NCBI RefSeq assembly: GCF_900452385.1 | Contig: NZ_UGOA01000001.1 | Span: 1 to 64,000, forward strand | Length of the DNA stretch: 64,000 nt | Direction: 5' to 3' | DNA from: Legionella donaldsonii | Lineage (GTDB): Bacteria; Pseudomonadota; Gammaproteobacteria; Legionellales; Legionellaceae | Part shown: positions 19,241 to 29,297 of the stretch, piece after piece | How positions within the stretch are numbered: position 1 is the first letter of the stretch | Layout: each line of letters begins with the position of its first letter | Notes under the pieces: generated by a model | Seen by the model: the letters and a program-made list of their open reading frames with translations, nothing else | The model's database searches: none | Told to the model about the DNA's origin: nothing | Position numbers and translations under genes: made by a program

Positions 19241-20515
19241 ATGCAGTTGTTTGAACGTCCGCAAGGTGGTGAGCGCGCTATTCTCGTGCAATTAGCGCTT
19301 CCTGGGGTTGATGCCGGAACGGCATTGGCTGAATTTAAGGAATTGGCGGTTTCGGCGCAAGCTGAAGTGCTGGCTTGCGTGCTTGGCACGCGCGCTACAC
19401 CTGAGGCCAAATATTATGTGGGTCTTGGTAAGGCAGAGGAAATTCAGCAACTGGTAAAAGAACAGCAAGCAGAGCTCGTTTTGGTCAATCATGAACTTTC
19501 ACCCTCACAAGAAAGGAATCTGGAGCGCTTGTTTCAGTGCCGTGTAGTGGATAGAAGCGGTTTGATTCTGGATATTTTCGCACAACGGGCACGTACCTTT
19601 GAGGGGAAATTACAGGTTGAATTAGCGCAGTTACAGCATTTATCGACCCGTTTAGTGCGCGGTTGGACCCACCTGGAGCGGCAAAAAGGTGGAATTGGTC
19701 TGCGCGGGCCTGGAGAAACCCAGTTAGAAACAGATAGACGGTTATTGCGTGAACGCATTCGTTCGATTCATAAACGTTTAGAAAAAGTTAGGCGCAGTCG
19801 TGATCAAAATCGCCGTGCCAGACGTAAGCTTGCTATGCCTACTGTCTCACTGGTTGGTTATACTAATGCTGGAAAGTCTACTTTATTCAACGCGCTGACC
19901 GGTGAACAGATTTATGTTGCTGATCAGTTGTTCGCGACTCTGGATCCGACGATGCGTAAATTGGAGTTACCTGGCGCTGCGTCTGCTATTTTAACGGATA
20001 CAGTCGGTTTTATTCGTGATTTGCCTCACCATTTAATAGAAGCTTTTCGTGCCACTCTTGAAGAAACACAAGAGGCTGATTTATTACTGCATGTGATTGA
20101 TATTTCTGATCCACATTGGCGGGATACGGTATTTGCTGTTCAGCAGGTCCTGGATGAGCTGGAGGTAAAAGATATCCCTATTATTCAGGTTTTTAACAAA
20201 ATTGATCAACAAGAAGCCTGGCAACCAAAACTGGACAGACAAGAAGAAGGCTGTAAAGTTTGGGTTTCTGCAAAAACAGGCGCGGGCCTTGATTTGCTTC
20301 GTGAGGCCATTGCCACCCAATTGCAGGGTGACCTTATTGAAGAAGAAATCCTGCTTGCTGCCAGTGCTGCAAAGTTGCGCGCTCAATTATATCAATTAGG
20401 CGCTGTGCTGAGTGAAACAACCTCTGAAGAGGGCGGATGGCAGTTAAAAGTGCGTCTAACAGAGGCACAAAAATCGCGTTTATTCCCTGTAATGGAAGGT
20501 ACTAAGAATTCTTAA
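19241..20515 (+). CDS. hflX: Ribosome-associated GTPase HflX
   Basis: HflX is a GTPase that splits stalled or hibernating 70S ribosomes, notably after heat. Its N-terminal HflX domain contains ATPEAKYYVGLGKAEEI and LVNHELSPSQERNLE. A linker follows with GIGLRGPGETQLETDRR. The G domain has G1 GYTNAGKST, G3 DTVGF and G4 NKID, then a short C-terminal domain. The length is 424 from the ATG at 19241; the frame is open further upstream to a GTG at 19190 inside hfq, but homology begins at MQLFERP. The last 14 bases overlap the convergent TlpA-like gene. Confidence 0.97.
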   Translation: MQLFERPQGGERAILVQLALPGVDAGTALAEFKELAVSAQAEVLACVLGTRATPEAKYYVGLGKAEEIQQLVKEQQAELVLVNHELSPSQERNLERLFQCRVVDRSGLILDIFAQRARTFEGKLQVELAQLQHLSTRLVRGWTHLERQKGGIGLRGPGETQLETDRRLLRERIRSIHKRLEKVRRSRDQNRRARRKLAMPTVSLVGYTNAGKSTLFNALTGEQIYVADQLFATLDPTMRKLELPGAASAILTDTVGFIRDLPHHLIEAFRATLEETQEADLLLHVIDISDPHWRDTVFAVQQVLDELEVKDIPIIQVFNKIDQQEAWQPKLDRQEEGCKVWVSAKTGAGLDLLREAIATQLQGDLIEEEILLAASAAKLRAQLYQLGAVLSETTSEEGGWQLKVRLTEAQKSRLFPVMEGTKNS

Positions 20516-20960
20516 TGACCCGATTCAAACTGGCTAGGGTTTGTCCGCCATACAAGGTCTCGCTTAATTCCCCCTGGGGGTTAAACACAAACGTTACTGG
20601 TACACCACGAATATTTCCTAAATGAAGCTCTCTTGCGGGATTATGTTGCAGGCTTGGATAGCGAATATTGTATTGCCTGATTAAATCCAGCTGCTTTTCT
20701 ACAGGCAGCATGTCATAGTTAACTGCGAAGAGGGCTACCTTATCTTTCTTATTACGATAAAAACGATTAAATTCGGCAATTTCATCCAGACAAGGATTAC
20801 ACCAACTGGCCCAGTAATTAATAAATATCCACTTACCTTTCAAACTGGAAAAAGGAATATGCTTGCCGTTGACATCTTTCAAGACGATTTCACCAGCATG
20901 CCCCAAGAGGACAATCCCAAAATAAACAACCATAGCGAAGACCAGCTTTAAGCGAAACAC
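20502..20960 (-). CDS. TlpA/ResA-like periplasmic thioredoxin
   Basis: The 152-residue protein has an N-terminal signal or anchor (about 1-22) followed by a thioredoxin fold. The redox motif is WCNPC at residues 53-57 within YWASWCNPCLDEIAEF. The cis-proline segment is RGVPVTFVFNPQG near 117. TlpA/ResA proteins reduce or deliver thiols in the periplasm, often for cytochrome c maturation or other cysteine proteins. No cytochrome biogenesis genes are adjacent, so the substrate is unknown. It is convergent with and overlaps hflX by 14 bases. Confidence 0.9.
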   Translation of the reverse strand: MFRLKLVFAMVVYFGIVLLGHAGEIVLKDVNGKHIPFSSLKGKWIFINYWASWCNPCLDEIAEFNRFYRNKKDKVALFAVNYDMLPVEKQLDLIRQYNIRYPSLQHNPARELHLGNIRGVPVTFVFNPQGELSETLYGGQTLASLNRVIKNS

Positions 20961-21168
20961 GCCTCACTCCATAGAATAAATTTTTGCCATTCTACCACAT
21001 TCTTTGTAATTCGAGACAAGCTTTCAATCCCTCTACTATTTCTTAAGCGATTATTTTACTTCAGACGGAAGGCTAATTTTTACTATGCTTTGCCATAGAA
21101 CAAATAATCCATGGGCAAACTCGTTATTTTCAACTATGCTTATTTCTCTATATCTGTGAGTTAACCCA

Positions 21169-22002
21169 ATGAATACCATACAAATTGAGCAGTTACTTAC
21201 CGGAACCTTAATGAGAGAAGGGGCCGGGGTTAAACTTCAACGCTATATTGGTGCGGATAGACAGAATAATTACGAGCCTATTTTATTGTTTGATTTTTTT
21301 GATAGCGACGAGGCAATGGATTATGTTGCTGGTTTTCCAGAGCATCCTCATCGTGGTTTTGAGACAATCACCTATATGTTGCATGGTCAAATGGCACACA
21401 AGGATAATCAGGGGCATCAAGGTACGATTGGTCCTGGGGATGTGCAGTGGATGACTGCCGGGCGAGGTATTATTCATTCAGAAATGCCCAGACAGCATAG
21501 TGGCCGTCTAACCGGCTTGCAACTATGGCTTAATTTGCCTGCTGAACGGAAATGGTCCGAGCCACATTACCAAGAATATACAGCCATGCAACTTCCCGTA
21601 GAAAAACATAGCTCGGGTACCACGATTAAGGTGATTGCAGGAAAGACCAGTATGGGAACGTCCTCTCCCATTAGTGGTATTGCAACCTCGCCGTTGTTTT
21701 TTGATATTAGTTTTCCAAATCAGCAAAAACTACAGCAAATCATCCCTGTTACCCATCAATCCATGCTTTATGTTTTATCAGGCGAAGTGATGGTTCAGGG
21801 ACAAGGGGTTAAGCAGGGCGTATTAGCAATATTAAGTGCCGGGGAGCAGTTGTTGTTACAAGGTGGAGATAAAGAGAGTCGGTGCTTGCTCATTGCAGCA
21901 AAAAAACTGAAAGAACCCATTGCCAGGCTTGGTCCCTTTGTGATGAATACACAGGATGAAGTGATGCAGGCTTTGGAGGATTTTCGCAATAATCGTTTTT
22001 GA
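21169..22002 (+). CDS. Pirin-family protein
   Basis: Pirins are bicupin proteins, some with quercetin dioxygenase activity or regulatory roles. The N-terminal cupin has the metal-site run [16 protein letters not shown] near residue 56, the [23 protein letters not shown] segment and HSEMP near 103. The second cupin is more degenerate. The length is 277. It starts with an ATG in the 208-base gap after the TlpA-like gene and is followed 14 bases after its stop by wrbA. The pair pirin-WrbA suggests a shared quinone or redox-stress function, which is inference. Confidence 0.92.
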   Translation: MNTIQIEQLLTGTLMREGAGVKLQRYIGADRQNNYEPILLFDFFDSDEAMDYVAGFPEHPHRGFETITYMLHGQMAHKDNQGHQGTIGPGDVQWMTAGRGIIHSEMPRQHSGRLTGLQLWLNLPAERKWSEPHYQEYTAMQLPVEKHSSGTTIKVIAGKTSMGTSSPISGIATSPLFFDISFPNQQKLQQIIPVTHQSMLYVLSGEVMVQGQGVKQGVLAILSAGEQLLLQGGDKESRCLLIAAKKLKEPIARLGPFVMNTQDEVMQALEDFRNNRF

Positions 22003-22016
22003 CCCAGGAGAGACCA

Positions 22017-22628
22017 ATGACAAAAGTGCTCGTGCTTTATTATTCTAGTTATGGCCATGTCGAAATGATGGCGGAGGAAGTTGCTAGTGGGGCCTTAGAG
22101 GTAAAGGAAGTCGATGTTGCAATAAAACGGGTACCAGAAACAATGCCCGAGGAGATTGCTAAAAAAGCGGGTATTAAATTGGATCAAAAAGCGGCGATTG
22201 CAACTCCGGCAGAACTTGCCGATTACGATGCTATTATTTTTGGAACACCTACTCGCTTTGGTAATATGGCCGCGCAAATGCGTAATTTCCTTGATCAAAC
22301 GGGCGGGATGTGGGTAAACGGTTCTTTAATTGGTAAAGTTGGTAGTGTATTTGTATCCACGGGTACTGGCGGTGGCAACGAATCAACGATTTTATCTTTT
22401 TGGAATACATTAATGCATCATGGCATGATCCTGGTGGGCACTCCCTACTCTGAAAAAGGATTAACTGATCTAAGTGCTATGCGTGGTGGCTCACCCTATG
22501 GGGCTGGTACCATAGCAGGGGCTGATGGCAGTCGTATGCCAAGTGACGTTGAACGACGAATAGCCCGCTTTCAGGGCCGACATGTGGCTGGCATCGCTAA
22601 ACGATTATTTGGTGCAACGCAGCTTTGA
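22017..22628 (+). CDS. wrbA: NAD(P)H:quinone oxidoreductase WrbA
   Basis: WrbA is a flavodoxin-like FMN enzyme that reduces quinones by two electrons. The FMN phosphate loop is [15 protein letters not shown] near residue 8. [22 protein letters not shown] near 76 and [14 protein letters not shown] near 110 are family signatures, and [12 protein letters not shown] near 156 completes the site. The ATG at 22017 is preceded by AGGAGA. The frame is open to a TTG at 21999 within pirin, but that start is unlikely. It is 203 residues long and probably co-transcribed with pirin. Confidence 0.96.
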   Translation: MTKVLVLYYSSYGHVEMMAEEVASGALEVKEVDVAIKRVPETMPEEIAKKAGIKLDQKAAIATPAELADYDAIIFGTPTRFGNMAAQMRNFLDQTGGMWVNGSLIGKVGSVFVSTGTGGGNESTILSFWNTLMHHGMILVGTPYSEKGLTDLSAMRGGSPYGAGTIAGADGSRMPSDVERRIARFQGRHVAGIAKRLFGATQL

Positions 22629-22652
22629 ATTTTTAACAAGCCCTATCCTTTT

Positions 22653-22692
22653 CTCCCATCTTATTGCTTGTATAGAGTAAATGGGAGTTTTT
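22653..22692 (+). terminator. Possible terminator after wrbA
   Basis: Arms CTCCCAT (22653-22659) and ATGGGAG (22681-22687) are followed at once by five T. The 21-base loop is long, which weakens the call. Confidence 0.5.
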
Positions 22693-22942
22693 GCGCTAAT
22701 TTTTCAATTTATTGAATGGGTTAAAAAATTTATGCTCCCTCTTTGCAGACTAATAAAACTTCCGATAGTTTATAATATAAACAAAAAGACTTTTATTTAT
22801 TCTGTTTTTGCTTGCCCGAAAGAATTAATGATGTATAATCAGTGTTCACCCTTCTGCATTCACCCTAAAAGAGCCATAGACTAGACGTGTCAGGGCACAA
22901 TGCTTCTGGGGTTCATAAAACGAACAGTATGCTAGGAATCGA
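22693..22942 (+). other. Leader region with possible promoter (TTGCCC-16-TATAAT)
   Basis: This is the remainder of the 314-base gap after wrbA. It is AT-rich and has no convincing gene; a 67-codon frame at 22681 lacks a ribosome site. A promoter-like pair TTGCCC (22812-22817) and TATAAT (22834-22839), spaced 16 bases, could drive the permease gene at 22943. Confidence 0.4.
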
Positions 22943-23857
22943 ATGGCTATCTCTTTGATAATATTGGCAATATTAATTTTAACTTTTGTTTGTATAATAG
23001 CCATGTTGTACAAGCTAAGAAAGCAACCTCCCGTGCGCTTATCTATTTTGGATTATATAAAGCTCACTGTGAGCGGGGTTATTGCCTTTATTGCAGATAC
23101 GCTTGGTGTTGGCAGCTTCGCTGTAAACGTCACCTTGGCTAAAATACTGAGGACTTTTCCCGATGATGAATTACCCGCGGTAAACAATGGAGCTCAGGTT
23201 ATTCCAGGGACGATAGAGTCTCTCTTTTTCATGCAGTTAATCGATGTGGATCTTACTACACTGGTCACGTTGGTAATGGGGACTTGTTTTGGGGGATTGG
23301 TTGGCGGGGTCATTGTGACGCACTTAAGTAAACAAGCTATCCGTCTGGCAATGATGTGTTGTTTTGTGATTATCATCGGCCTGCTAATCTGTCATCAATT
23401 ACGTTTAATACCTGCCGGTGGTGAGCTGATCGCGTTGCATTCTGGCAAACTTTTTATTGGTTTTTTTGCAATGATTATTTGTGGCGCTTTAACTTCCGTG
23501 GGTATTGGCTTATTTGTGATGGTGCAAGCCGTGTTATTTTTACTGAATGTATCGCCTGTCGTTGCTTTCCCTATTATGATGACGGCTGGGGCTATGCAGC
23601 AACCCTTAACTACTTTAGTATTTGTTCAGCAAAATAAAATTCCTTTAAAAAAGACCTTAATCCTGAGCCTGGGGGGGTGTATAGGTGTTTTTGTTACAGT
23701 TCCCATTTTTATTCATTTAACAGTGACCTGGTTACATTCTCTATTACTAGTCATACTGGTTTATAATCTTTTCGCTATTAGTCGAACTTATTTGCGCTCT
23801 CGAATAAAGAGCCACGGCTATCAGCCAACCTCGATTCCTCTTGTTACAGCGGATTAA
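22943..23857 (+). CDS. TauE/SafE (TSUP)-family membrane permease
   Basis: The 304-residue protein has about eight hydrophobic segments. An internal twofold pattern is typical of the sulfite-exporter/TSUP family: VSGVIAFIADTLGVGSFAVNVTLAKIL (near 44-70), then a second half with CGALTSVGIGLFVMVQ and VAFPIMMTAGAMQQPL. TSUP proteins move sulfite, sulfonates or other organic anions across the inner membrane. The canonical glycine-rich GxxGGG motif is degenerate here, so the substrate cannot be proposed. It stands alone between two non-coding gaps. Confidence 0.75.
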   Translation: MAISLIILAILILTFVCIIAMLYKLRKQPPVRLSILDYIKLTVSGVIAFIADTLGVGSFAVNVTLAKILRTFPDDELPAVNNGAQVIPGTIESLFFMQLIDVDLTTLVTLVMGTCFGGLVGGVIVTHLSKQAIRLAMMCCFVIIIGLLICHQLRLIPAGGELIALHSGKLFIGFFAMIICGALTSVGIGLFVMVQAVLFLLNVSPVVAFPIMMTAGAMQQPLTTLVFVQQNKIPLKKTLILSLGGCIGVFVTVPIFIHLTVTWLHSLLLVILVYNLFAISRTYLRSRIKSHGYQPTSIPLVTAD

Positions 23858-24124
23858 TTTCCAATACTTCGCGGCCTTACTCTCCTGTGAAGAGTGTCGC
23901 AATGCCCGCCAATCAACGCTTCTTGGGCAAGGCCATCGAAATGTCAGCAGACCCTGATAGAGACACTGTCGGAGAAAGCAGCAAAGATGCTAAAATAAGA
24001 AATACTGTTTTTCTTCTCCTGGGTTCCCTGTAAGTTTCACCTGGATGGAGCAATCACACATTGAGTACGATGAAACGAGAGCATTCAGACCGAGTGTATA
24101 GATTAGTTTTTAAAGGGTCGTTTG

Positions 24125-24601
24125 ATGGAAGAACCGAAAAGTAAATCACAAAAAAAGCGTGACGCTGATGCTTTGCAAAAGGTAGGTGTCAAATTAATCG
24201 CGTTGAGTTTGACTAAACTTGATACGTTGCCATTACCCCCCAATTTGCGTCAGGCTATTATTGATGCTAAATCCATCAAGAGCCATGGTGCGATAAGACG
24301 GCAAGCACAACTGATTGGTAAACTTATGCGAGCTGCTGATAGCGAGGCTATACTGGCTGCCTATGAAACAATTATCGCTGAAGATAGTGCCCAAACGGCT
24401 GCTTTTCATGAGTTGGAACAATGGCGAGATCGCCTGATTAATGAGGGGAAAGAAGCCCTCACTGAATTTATAGCTGCTTACCAACCCACGGATGTGCAGC
24501 AGTTGCGCCAATTGGTAAAGAAAGCAGCCGACGAACAAATCAGCGGCAAACATACTGGTGCTTCAAAGGCCCTATTTCGTTTTTTAAGAGCTTGTTTATA
24601 A
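24125..24601 (+). CDS. darP: Ribosome-associated protein DarP (YjgA, DUF615)
   Basis: DarP/YjgA binds pre-50S ribosomal particles and assists late large-subunit assembly. The protein matches the family in length (158) and features: SKSQKKRDADALQKVG near the N-terminus, the helical IKSHGAIRRQAQLIGKLMR near 50 and the C-terminal LRQLVKKAADEQ with SGKHTGASKALFRFLR. A TTG one codon before the ATG at 24125 is a less likely start. Its stop overlaps the ATG of rlmKL by one base (TAATG), linking two ribosome-biogenesis genes in one transcript. Confidence 0.93.
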   Translation: MEEPKSKSQKKRDADALQKVGVKLIALSLTKLDTLPLPPNLRQAIIDAKSIKSHGAIRRQAQLIGKLMRAADSEAILAAYETIIAEDSAQTAAFHELEQWRDRLINEGKEALTEFIAAYQPTDVQQLRQLVKKAADEQISGKHTGASKALFRFLRACL

Positions 24602-26715
24602 TGAATTATTCCTTATTTATTAGTTGCCCGAAGGGTTTGGAATACCTGCTGGAAGAAGAGGTTAAGGCGCTGGGTTTACGGATTACTCGTGTGAGCCCGC
24701 AGGGTGTTTACGGGGAAGCTGATTTAGCCGTGATTTATCAGTTGTGCTTGTGGTCCCGCCTGGCTAATCGTGTGCAGCTTCTCCTGTTTAGTGGTCAAGC
24801 CCATAATGAGCAGACTCTTTATCAGCTTTGTAATCAATTTCCCTGGCAAACGGTATTTTCTGCCGATAAAACGCTGGCTATTGAGTTTCATGGTTCTTCA
24901 ACACATATAAGAAATTCCATGTTTGGCGCACAAGTAGTCAAGGATGGCATTGTTGATCATTTTCGCCAATTTAAAGGGATGCGCCCTTCGATCGATCGTG
25001 AAAAAGCGCAAATTCGCCTGCATGCCCATTTAAAACACGACATCGTCACTGTAAGTTTTGATTTGACCGGTTATAGTTTGCACCAGCGTGGTTATCGAAC
25101 CCAGGCCGGCGAAGCTCCCCTAAAAGAAAATATCGCCGCAGCGATGTTAATACGGGCAAAATGGCCACAATTAGCTGCTAATGGTTACGCCTTGCATGAT
25201 CCTTTCTGTGGTGCCGGCACCCTGGTTATTGAAGCCGCAATGATGGCTGGTCATATTGCACCTGGTTTATTACGCCATGATCAATCGTTGATATACTGGG
25301 CACAGCATCAACCCTCTTTATGGGAAAAGATGAGAGCGCAGGCCTTACAACAGGTAAAACCCATCAAAGTAAAATTGAAGGGAACGGATAATAATCAACG
25401 GTTAATTACAGCTGCCAAAGCCAATGCTGAACGGGCTGGCGTGCTGCCTTTAGTCGAGTTTGCTGTGCAGGCTGTCAAAGATTGCCAGCCCTCTGATGCC
25501 CAGGGCTTGTTGATTTGCAACCCGCCTTATGGGGAGCGTTTGGGTGAAGCGACACACCTGGTTCCACTCTACCAACAACTAGGCGCTACTATCCATACTC
25601 ATTATCAGGGATGGCAAGCGGCTGTTTTAACGTCTAACCCAATGCTTGCCAAGGCCTTGGGTTTACGTGCCGGTAAACAATATACCTTGTTTAATGGGGC
25701 TTTGGAGTGCAAATTATACTGTTTTGTCCTTGATGCCAAGAACCAGTTAAAAAGCAGTGAGGATGGTTCTTTGTCATCAGGAGCCCAGATGCTCGCCAAC
25801 CGTCTAGCGAAGAATTTCCAGCATTTGCAAAAATGGGTAAAGCGTAATCAGATAAGTTGCTATCGTATTTATGATGCCGACTTACCAGAATATGCTTATG
25901 CTATTGATATTTATAATGATCATGCCGTCCTGCAGGAATATGCCGCGCCAGCATCCATTGCTGCGCATAAAATTGAAAAGCGTAGTCTGGAAGTTATTCA
26001 GGTCGTTCCGCGCGCGTTGGGTATTGCGACCGATAAATTGGTAGTTAAACAGCGTAAACAACAAAAAGGCTCTAACCAATACCAAAAAATGAATCAGACT
26101 CAACGAACGATGACGGTACAGGAGGGCTGTGCCAAGTTGAAAGTGAATTTGTATGACTATCTGGATACAGGGCTATTTCTTGATCACAGACTCTTGCGTA
26201 TGCGCTTTGCCCAATTAGCGCCCGGGACCCGTTTTCTTAATTGCTTCTGCTACACAGCCAGTGCCAGTGTACAGGCTGCCTTGGCCGGCGCCTTGACGAC
26301 AAATGTTGATTTATCAAGAACCTACTTAAGCTGGGCTGAAGATAATTTCAAGCTTAACCACCTTGATTTGTCCAAGCACCAATTTATTCATTTCGATTGC
26401 ATGGAGTGGCTTAAACTCACACGAGATCGGTTTGATGTGATTTTTCTGGATCCGCCCAGTTTTTCCAATTCAAAACGGATGACTGCTACCTTAGATATAC
26501 AACGTGATCATCAAGATTTAATTGATGCGGCCATGTCCTTACTCAATCCTCGTGGCAGTTTGTATTTTTCCACCAATTTAAGACAGTTCAAGCTAGCGCC
26601 TCAGGTTAACGAAAAATATAAGGTAGTGGATATTAGCGCTGAAACCATTGATTTGGATTTCAAGCGTAATAAACGCATCCACCAGTGTTTCCTCATTACC
26701 AAGGCTGATAATTAG
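24601..26715 (+). CDS. rlmL: 23S rRNA methyltransferase RlmKL
   Basis: This bifunctional enzyme makes m2G2445 and m7G2069 in 23S rRNA. The N-terminal half (RlmL) has a THUMP domain (about 40-155), the SAM site DPFCGAGTLVIEAA near 200 and the target-base motif NPPYGERLG near 304. The C-terminal half (RlmK) has a second Rossmann domain with FLNCFCYTASASVQA near 545 and LDPPSFSNSKR near 617. The 704-residue length is standard. It is translationally coupled to darP. The gene converges with the Mpo1-like gene with only three bases between stops. Confidence 0.97.
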   Translation: MNYSLFISCPKGLEYLLEEEVKALGLRITRVSPQGVYGEADLAVIYQLCLWSRLANRVQLLLFSGQAHNEQTLYQLCNQFPWQTVFSADKTLAIEFHGSSTHIRNSMFGAQVVKDGIVDHFRQFKGMRPSIDREKAQIRLHAHLKHDIVTVSFDLTGYSLHQRGYRTQAGEAPLKENIAAAMLIRAKWPQLAANGYALHDPFCGAGTLVIEAAMMAGHIAPGLLRHDQSLIYWAQHQPSLWEKMRAQALQQVKPIKVKLKGTDNNQRLITAAKANAERAGVLPLVEFAVQAVKDCQPSDAQGLLICNPPYGERLGEATHLVPLYQQLGATIHTHYQGWQAAVLTSNPMLAKALGLRAGKQYTLFNGALECKLYCFVLDAKNQLKSSEDGSLSSGAQMLANRLAKNFQHLQKWVKRNQISCYRIYDADLPEYAYAIDIYNDHAVLQEYAAPASIAAHKIEKRSLEVIQVVPRALGIATDKLVVKQRKQQKGSNQYQKMNQTQRTMTVQEGCAKLKVNLYDYLDTGLFLDHRLLRMRFAQLAPGTRFLNCFCYTASASVQAALAGALTTNVDLSRTYLSWAEDNFKLNHLDLSKHQFIHFDCMEWLKLTRDRFDVIFLDPPSFSNSKRMTATLDIQRDHQDLIDAAMSLLNPRGSLYFSTNLRQFKLAPQVNEKYKVVDISAETIDLDFKRNKRIHQCFLITKADN

Positions 26716-26718
26716 GGG

Positions 26719-27252
26719 TTAATCGGATTTTTTTACTGGCTCCTGAGGCTGTGGCTCTTCAGGGCTGCCATAAATTTGTTCCTTTAATTCCTGCATGTGG
26801 CCGGCCATAAAAAATACCTCGGCGGTTAGAAATAATGGAGCAATCAGTGCCTGCCAGAAATTATCCATAAACGCAGGTCTTTTTCCTTCTAGAAAATGGC
26901 CAAGGAATTGTAACCCCCAACCAAGAACAAAAGTAATGATAAAAGTCCATAAGGCCCCACTTGTTGGACCTGCATAGCTAATAACATCAGCTATCCATAA
27001 TAAACAGAAGAGAATGGGGGTAAGGGCTAATGCCAGGCGCCAATTAAGACGGAAATAATAAACAAGTAAGACAATAGTCGCTATTCCGGCAAGGTTGGTG
27101 TCGAGTATTCCTGGAATAACCAGATGAAAAAAACCGAGAAAAATCATTAAGGAAAAAATGATCAAGGGAATACCGGCAAAATGCGTATAGCGAGTGATAG
27201 GTTTTTGATGGTATCCAGCATAAAATTGAGCTTGCTCAATAAATGGTTTCAT
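26719..27252 (-). CDS. Mpo1/YGL010w-like membrane protein (DUF962)
   Basis: The family signature lies in YAGYHQKPITRYTHFAGIPLI near the N-terminus, followed by four hydrophobic segments and GHFLEGKRPAF near 132. Conserved His residues (YH, TH, GH) form the presumed Fe(II) site. In yeast Mpo1 is a dioxygenase acting on 2-hydroxy fatty acids, and bacterial members are largely uncharacterised. The ATG at 27252 has AGGA eight bases upstream. The open frame continues to 27396, but the extra 48 residues look non-coding. The polar, Pro/Glu-rich C-terminus is variable. Confidence 0.85.
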   Translation of the reverse strand: MKPFIEQAQFYAGYHQKPITRYTHFAGIPLIIFSLMIFLGFFHLVIPGILDTNLAGIATIVLLVYYFRLNWRLALALTPILFCLLWIADVISYAGPTSGALWTFIITFVLGWGLQFLGHFLEGKRPAFMDNFWQALIAPLFLTAEVFFMAGHMQELKEQIYGSPEEPQPQEPVKKSD

Positions 27253-27411
27253 CGTAATCATCCTGAAATGGCTTAAAGTAAAAAGTAGCATAGTCTGAAT
27301 TAAACTACCAATCCATGTTATCGGCATTGGTAATTTTGAGTCAAAAAAATCAATATTGATTCTTTTTGGATAAATTGTTATCATTCTCGCTTTCAATTAG
27401 CAGGCTAATCT

Positions 27412-28566
27412 ATGAAATGCTTTAGGATTTTAGCAGTCATTTGTGCTCTCTTTATTACTCATTCGGCCATTGCTGAGGAAGTTAGCTTACGCGATAAGAT
27501 TGGCCAAATGCTAATCATAGGATTTGATGGCAAGACCGTAGACAGAGATTCGCCGGTCATCAAAGCGATTAATGAGGATAACATTGGTGGTGTTATTTTA
27601 TTTGATTATAATCAGCGCACACAAATTTTTGATAAAAATATAGCCAGTCCAACTCAGGTAAAAGAATTAAACCATTATTTGCAATTGAGTAATTGGCGTG
27701 CCAATGAAAGGCATCATCGTCCGCAATTGCCTCTACTAATTTCAGTTGATTATGAAGGAGGCGAAGTCGATAGATTAAGTAAAGATTACGGTTTTCCCGG
27801 AACGGTTGCAGCGGAGCTTGTTGGTAAAATGGGTCTGGAGAAAGCGGGGCAGATAGCTGACACGATGGGGGCAACACTAGAACTTGCCGGATTCAATTTA
27901 AATTTTGCGCCGGATCTTGATGTTAATACTAATCCAGACAATCCCATTATCGCCAAATTAAAACGTAGTTTTTCTGCTAATCCAGCTGAAGTCACACGTT
28001 ATGGCAGGATTTTTTCCCATTATTTTTTACAACACGGTGTTCAGTGTGCCTATAAACATTTTCCTGGGCATGGTAGTGCCAATGCCGACTCTCACTTAGG
28101 CTTTGTAGATGTTACTGATACTTGGCAAGCGTCCGAATTGGAGCCTTTTAAATTACTCTCCAAAAGTAATGGGACTTGTGGCATGATTATGACAGCCCAT
28201 ATTGTCAATCGGAACCTTGATAAATCAGGGTTACCTGCTACTTTGTCTCATCAGGTGTTAACGGATCTGCTACGGGAGCAGTTACATTTCGATGGCGTCA
28301 TTATTACTGATGACATGGAAATGAAAGCGATTAGTGCTAATTTTGCCTTGGAAGATGCGTTAACCCTGGCCATCAATGCTGGCGCAGACATGTTCATCTT
28401 TGGCAATCAGCTCTCTGAGTCCCCTCAGGATCCCAAGGTAGTGATTGATATTATTGAAGCCAGGGTAAAAACCGGTAAGATTAAAGCAAGCAGAATTGAT
28501 GACGCTTATCGTCATATCACGGCTTTCAAGCGCTCTATCATGCATAAGACGGATGTAAGCCAATAG
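27412..28566 (+). CDS. Glycoside hydrolase family 3, NagZ-like beta-N-acetylhexosaminidase
   Basis: The 384-residue protein has a signal peptide (about 1-21) and a single GH3 TIM-barrel. The Lys-His-FPGHGSANADSH motif at residues 215-228 supplies the mobile His-Asp acid/base of NagZ-type enzymes. The nucleophile Asp lies in IITDDMEM near 300. Signature DYEGGEVDRL is near 113. NagZ enzymes remove GlcNAc from muropeptides. Unlike cytoplasmic NagZ, this form appears exported, so it may act on cell-wall fragments in the periplasm or on external glycans. The gene is alone, with no recycling genes nearby. Confidence 0.92.
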   Translation: MKCFRILAVICALFITHSAIAEEVSLRDKIGQMLIIGFDGKTVDRDSPVIKAINEDNIGGVILFDYNQRTQIFDKNIASPTQVKELNHYLQLSNWRANERHHRPQLPLLISVDYEGGEVDRLSKDYGFPGTVAAELVGKMGLEKAGQIADTMGATLELAGFNLNFAPDLDVNTNPDNPIIAKLKRSFSANPAEVTRYGRIFSHYFLQHGVQCAYKHFPGHGSANADSHLGFVDVTDTWQASELEPFKLLSKSNGTCGMIMTAHIVNRNLDKSGLPATLSHQVLTDLLREQLHFDGVIITDDMEMKAISANFALEDALTLAINAGADMFIFGNQLSESPQDPKVVIDIIEARVKTGKIKASRIDDAYRHITAFKRSIMHKTDVSQ

Positions 28567-28608
28567 CTGCTGCAAGCGACAATTGGTAATCTTGCTAGAA
28601 GCCTTTCC

Positions 28609-28935
28609 TCAATAATCTACTTCAAAAAATTGCGGATTAAAGGCATAACAATTCCAGGGTAAGGTTTGTTCTTTAATTTCAAGAAGGATGCGCACTCTAT
28701 CGAGGGCAGCAAACTCTCTCTTGATAGACAAATAACAAACGCGCTTTACCCCGTTTAAAATCACAAAGTGATAGTTACTCTCGGGATGGTCATAGAAATA
28801 GTAATCCGGGAAATCGTAGTAATTACCATTGGCATGAAGTTGGACAGGAAAACCATGAATAATAACCTTCTTGGCAAAGCTTAATGGACTGAAGACAATC
28901 AGTGCCACTAATACATAAAGTAGTTTGATTTTCAT
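28609..28935 (-). CDS. Small exported protein of unknown function
   Basis: From the ATG at 28935, preceded by GGGAG at a normal distance, the product is 108 residues. It has a clear signal peptide (about 1-21, ending SFA) and a mature part rich in aromatic residues (NYYDFPDYYFYDHPESNYHF). Two Cys residues in the mature part could form a disulfide. No family was recognised. It converges with the GH3 gene 42 bases away. Confidence 0.75.
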   Translation of the reverse strand: MKIKLLYVLVALIVFSPLSFAKKVIIHGFPVQLHANGNYYDFPDYYFYDHPESNYHFVILNGVKRVCYLSIKREFAALDRVRILLEIKEQTLPWNCYAFNPQFFEVDY

Positions 28936-29297
28936 CGCAGCGGCTCCCATCCTTTGACCAGCTACATAGAGCCTGTTTACCTATCAATGCAAACAGACCC
29001 TAACTCTTTATATAATCAATTCATTTAATTGAAATGTTTTTCAAATTATAGTCACAAATTGAATACTTAACGGCGCGAATAACGAAGATTGAGCGGGTTT
29101 GTCTAAAAGAAATCAGCTCCCATTGCTATATCCAATGAGGAGTTATTGATACGGTTATTCCCTCTTAAAAACCAATTCATCACCAGGGTCAACCCAATGG
29201 TTATTGGCCGCCGCAGATTGCAGATCTGCCAATTCAACCGTTTCACTCAGTGGAATAAAGTATGGAGAATAAGAAGCCAATATCCCTGGCTTCCAAT
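28936..29297. other. Gene-poor gap with a coding remnant
   Basis: This 362-base stretch between two minus-strand genes is AT-rich near 29000-29060. Its right half contains a start-less open frame (described separately). No RNA gene, promoter or terminator was recognised with confidence. Confidence 0.5.

Noticed and set aside
22681-22884. 67-codon plus-strand frame after wrbA
   Set aside because: It starts within the likely terminator hairpin, has no ribosome site and is rich in rare, random-looking residues.
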